Source: Deltaproteobacteria bacterium (lineage in GTDB: Bacteria; Desulfobacterota; Desulfobacteria; Desulfobacterales; Desulfatibacillaceae). Taken from it: a stretch of DNA of 7,108 nt. Under the pieces are notes generated by a model. The model worked only from the letters and a program-made list of their open reading frames with translations. It had not been told where the DNA came from and ran no database searches. Shown here piece after piece: positions 6,123-7,108 of this stretch. Every line of letters starts with the position of its first letter. Position 1 is the stretch's first letter. The stretch covers positions 1 through 7,108 of the forward strand of contig JAFDHW010000121.1 in NCBI GenBank assembly GCA_019308705.1. The letters are read 5' to 3'. Both the position numbers and the translations under genes were made by a program.

Positions 6123-6148
6123 GGGGAACCTTGTTCCAAAGGTTCCCC
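6123..6148. terminator. Stem-loop between convergent genes, probable bidirectional terminator
   Basis: GGGGAACCTT (6123-6132) and AAGGTTCCCC (6139-6148) form a perfect 10-bp stem with a 6-nt loop, beginning 8 nt beyond the stop codon of the minus-strand phosphohexomutase gene and about 160 nt beyond the barrel gene. The symmetry and convergent position suggest it ends transcription from both sides. No T-run of useful length follows the stem in either direction, so termination may be imperfect or factor-assisted. Similar GGGGAA...TTCCCC hairpins are, from memory, common at gene ends in Desulfovibrio-type genomes. Confidence 0.55.
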
Positions 6149-6155
6149 AAAACTC

Positions 6156-7108
6156 CTACCGCCGCATCTCGGCCACCACGCGTTCCACGTGGCCCTTGAT
6201 TTCCTCCAGGCGTTCGGATGACAAGGCTTCGAAGCGCAGGACCAGCACGGGCTGGGTGTTGGAGGCGCGCACCAGGCCCCACCCGCCTTCGAATTTCACC
6301 CGCGCGCCGTCGATGTCGATGACGTCGTAGTTGTGGGACTTGAAGTAGTCGGTGACCTTTTTCACCACGTCGAACTTCTCGTCGTCCGGGCAGTCCACGC
6401 GGATCTCCGGGGTGGAGAAGGTTTCGGGCACGCCGTCGAGGAGCTGGTTTATGGTCTTGCCCGTGTTGGACATGATCTCCACCAAGCGGCAGGCGGCGTA
6501 GGTGGCGTCGTCAAACCCGTAGTAGCGGTCCGCAAAGAACATGTGCCCGCTCATCTCGCCGGCCAGGTCGGCCTTTTCTTCCTTCATCTTGCCCTTGATG
6601 AGCGAGTGCCCCGTCTTCCACATGATGGCCTTGCCGCCGTGCTTCTCGATGTCGTCGTACATGGTCTGGGAGCACTTGACCTCGGAGATGAACACGGCTC
6701 CGGGCTTTCGGGAGAGGATGTCCCGGGCGAAGATGATCAAGAGCTGGTCGCCGTAGATCATGTGGCCGTTCTCGTCGATGATCCCGATGCGGTCGCCGTC
6801 GCCGTCGAACCCGATGCCCACGTCCAGCTTGTGCTTGCGCACCAGGTCCACCAGGTGCTTCATGTTGTCCGCCACCGTGGGGTCGGGCTCGTGGTTGGGA
6901 AAGGTGCCGTCCGGCTCGGTGAAAAGCTCGTGCACCTCGCAGCCGATGGCGCGCAGGATGGGCACGGCGGCCACTCCCGCGGTGCCGTTTCCCGCGTCCA
7001 CGCCCACGCGCAGGGGTTTCTTGAGCACGATGTCCTTTGTCAGGCGCTCCTTGTAGTCCTTAACCACGTCCACCTCTTCGGACGACCCGTCGCCTTCCAC
7101 GAAATCCC
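6156..7108 (-). CDS. manB: Phosphomannomutase/phosphoglucomutase (alpha-D-phosphohexomutase), C-terminal part
   Basis: The frame runs off the right edge, so the 5' end is missing: about 317 residues are visible of a family usually around 450-460, and the catalytic phosphoserine loop lies outside. Counting residues from the GTG codon at 7100, which is internal and not the start, the visible parts are VDAGNGTAG (34-42, domain 2), the metal-binding loop GFDGDGDRIG (97-106), the sugar-recognition loop GEMSGHMFF (181-189) and the phosphate-binding loop RASNTQPVLVLRFEA (278-292). These mark the ManB/AlgC branch (COG1109), which interconverts hexose 1- and 6-phosphates. GDP-mannose, LPS or exopolysaccharide precursors are the usual destination. 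Mannose versus glucose preference cannot be decided here. It is transcribed towards the transport operon and is probably unrelated to it. The stop is TAG at 6156-6158. Confidence 0.95.
   Translation of the reverse strand, partial: DFVEGDGSSEEVDVVKDYKERLTKDIVLKKPLRVGVDAGNGTAGVAAVPILRAIGCEVHELFTEPDGTFPNHEPDPTVADNMKHLVDLVRKHKLDVGIGFDGDGDRIGIIDENGHMIYGDQLLIIFARDILSRKPGAVFISEVKCSQTMYDDIEKHGGKAIMWKTGHSLIKGKMKEEKADLAGEMSGHMFFADRYYGFDDATYAACRLVEIMSNTGKTINQLLDGVPETFSTPEIRVDCPDDEKFDVVKKVTDYFKSHNYDVIDIDGARVKFEGGWGLVRASNTQPVLVLRFEALSSERLEEIKGHVERVVAEMRR

Noticed and set aside
4241..6139. Antisense open frame of more than 600 codons opposite the ATPase and barrel genes
   Set aside because: Its composition (Gly, His, Val, Arg runs) is that of a GC-bias shadow frame; no recognisable domain, and the sense-strand genes explain the region.
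1..7108. CRISPR array, tRNA or rRNA genes
   Set aside because: No regularly spaced direct repeats, and no tRNA- or rRNA-like sequence was seen on either strand.

Overview
The window is GC-rich and gene-dense, with codon use strongly biased to G/C in third positions. Gene content, operon style and a 'GGGGAACCTT...AAGGTTCCCC' hairpin between convergent genes fit a Gram-negative of the Desulfovibrio type (Desulfobacterota, formerly Deltaproteobacteria). That taxonomic guess is an inference from style, not a measured match. The outer-membrane barrel and the LolA-like periplasmic protein show directly that the host has two membranes.

Left edge (1-561): mobile-element debris. Positions 114-368 hold the 3' part of an IS3-family transposase (orfB) pseudogene. 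It lacks its 5' half and carries an internal in-frame deletion that removes the segment with the last catalytic glutamate. The IS3 right end appears to lie at about 561. The IS3 homology is cut exactly at about 113/114, where a lower-GC stretch (1-113) ends in GCTTAC (GTAAGC on the other strand). This suggests a second element, possibly IS66-like, jumped into the IS3 copy.

Centre (630-5965, + strand): one tight operon of five clear genes plus a possible 30-codon gene. In order: a secreted LolA-like 'outer membrane lipoprotein-sorting' protein; two paralogous FtsX/LolC-LolE-type permeases; a micro-ORF; a LolD/MacB-type ABC ATPase; and an outer-membrane beta-barrel of the DUF1302/porin-like kind. 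Gaps are 2 and 10 nt between the first three genes, 7 nt before the micro-ORF, and the last two junctions are 4-nt ATGA overlaps. Together the products could form a dedicated route from inner membrane to outer membrane: ATPase plus permease heterodimer extracts a lipid-like or lipoprotein cargo, the LolA-like protein carries it through the periplasm, and the barrel receives or exports it. This is the most interesting content of the window. The cargo cannot be read from the sequence.

Right edge (6156-7108, - strand): the C-terminal two thirds of a phosphomannomutase/phosphoglucomutase, converging on the operon. The gap between them (5966-6155) holds a 10-bp perfect stem-loop, probably a shared bidirectional transcription stop, and a weaker hairpin just after the barrel gene.
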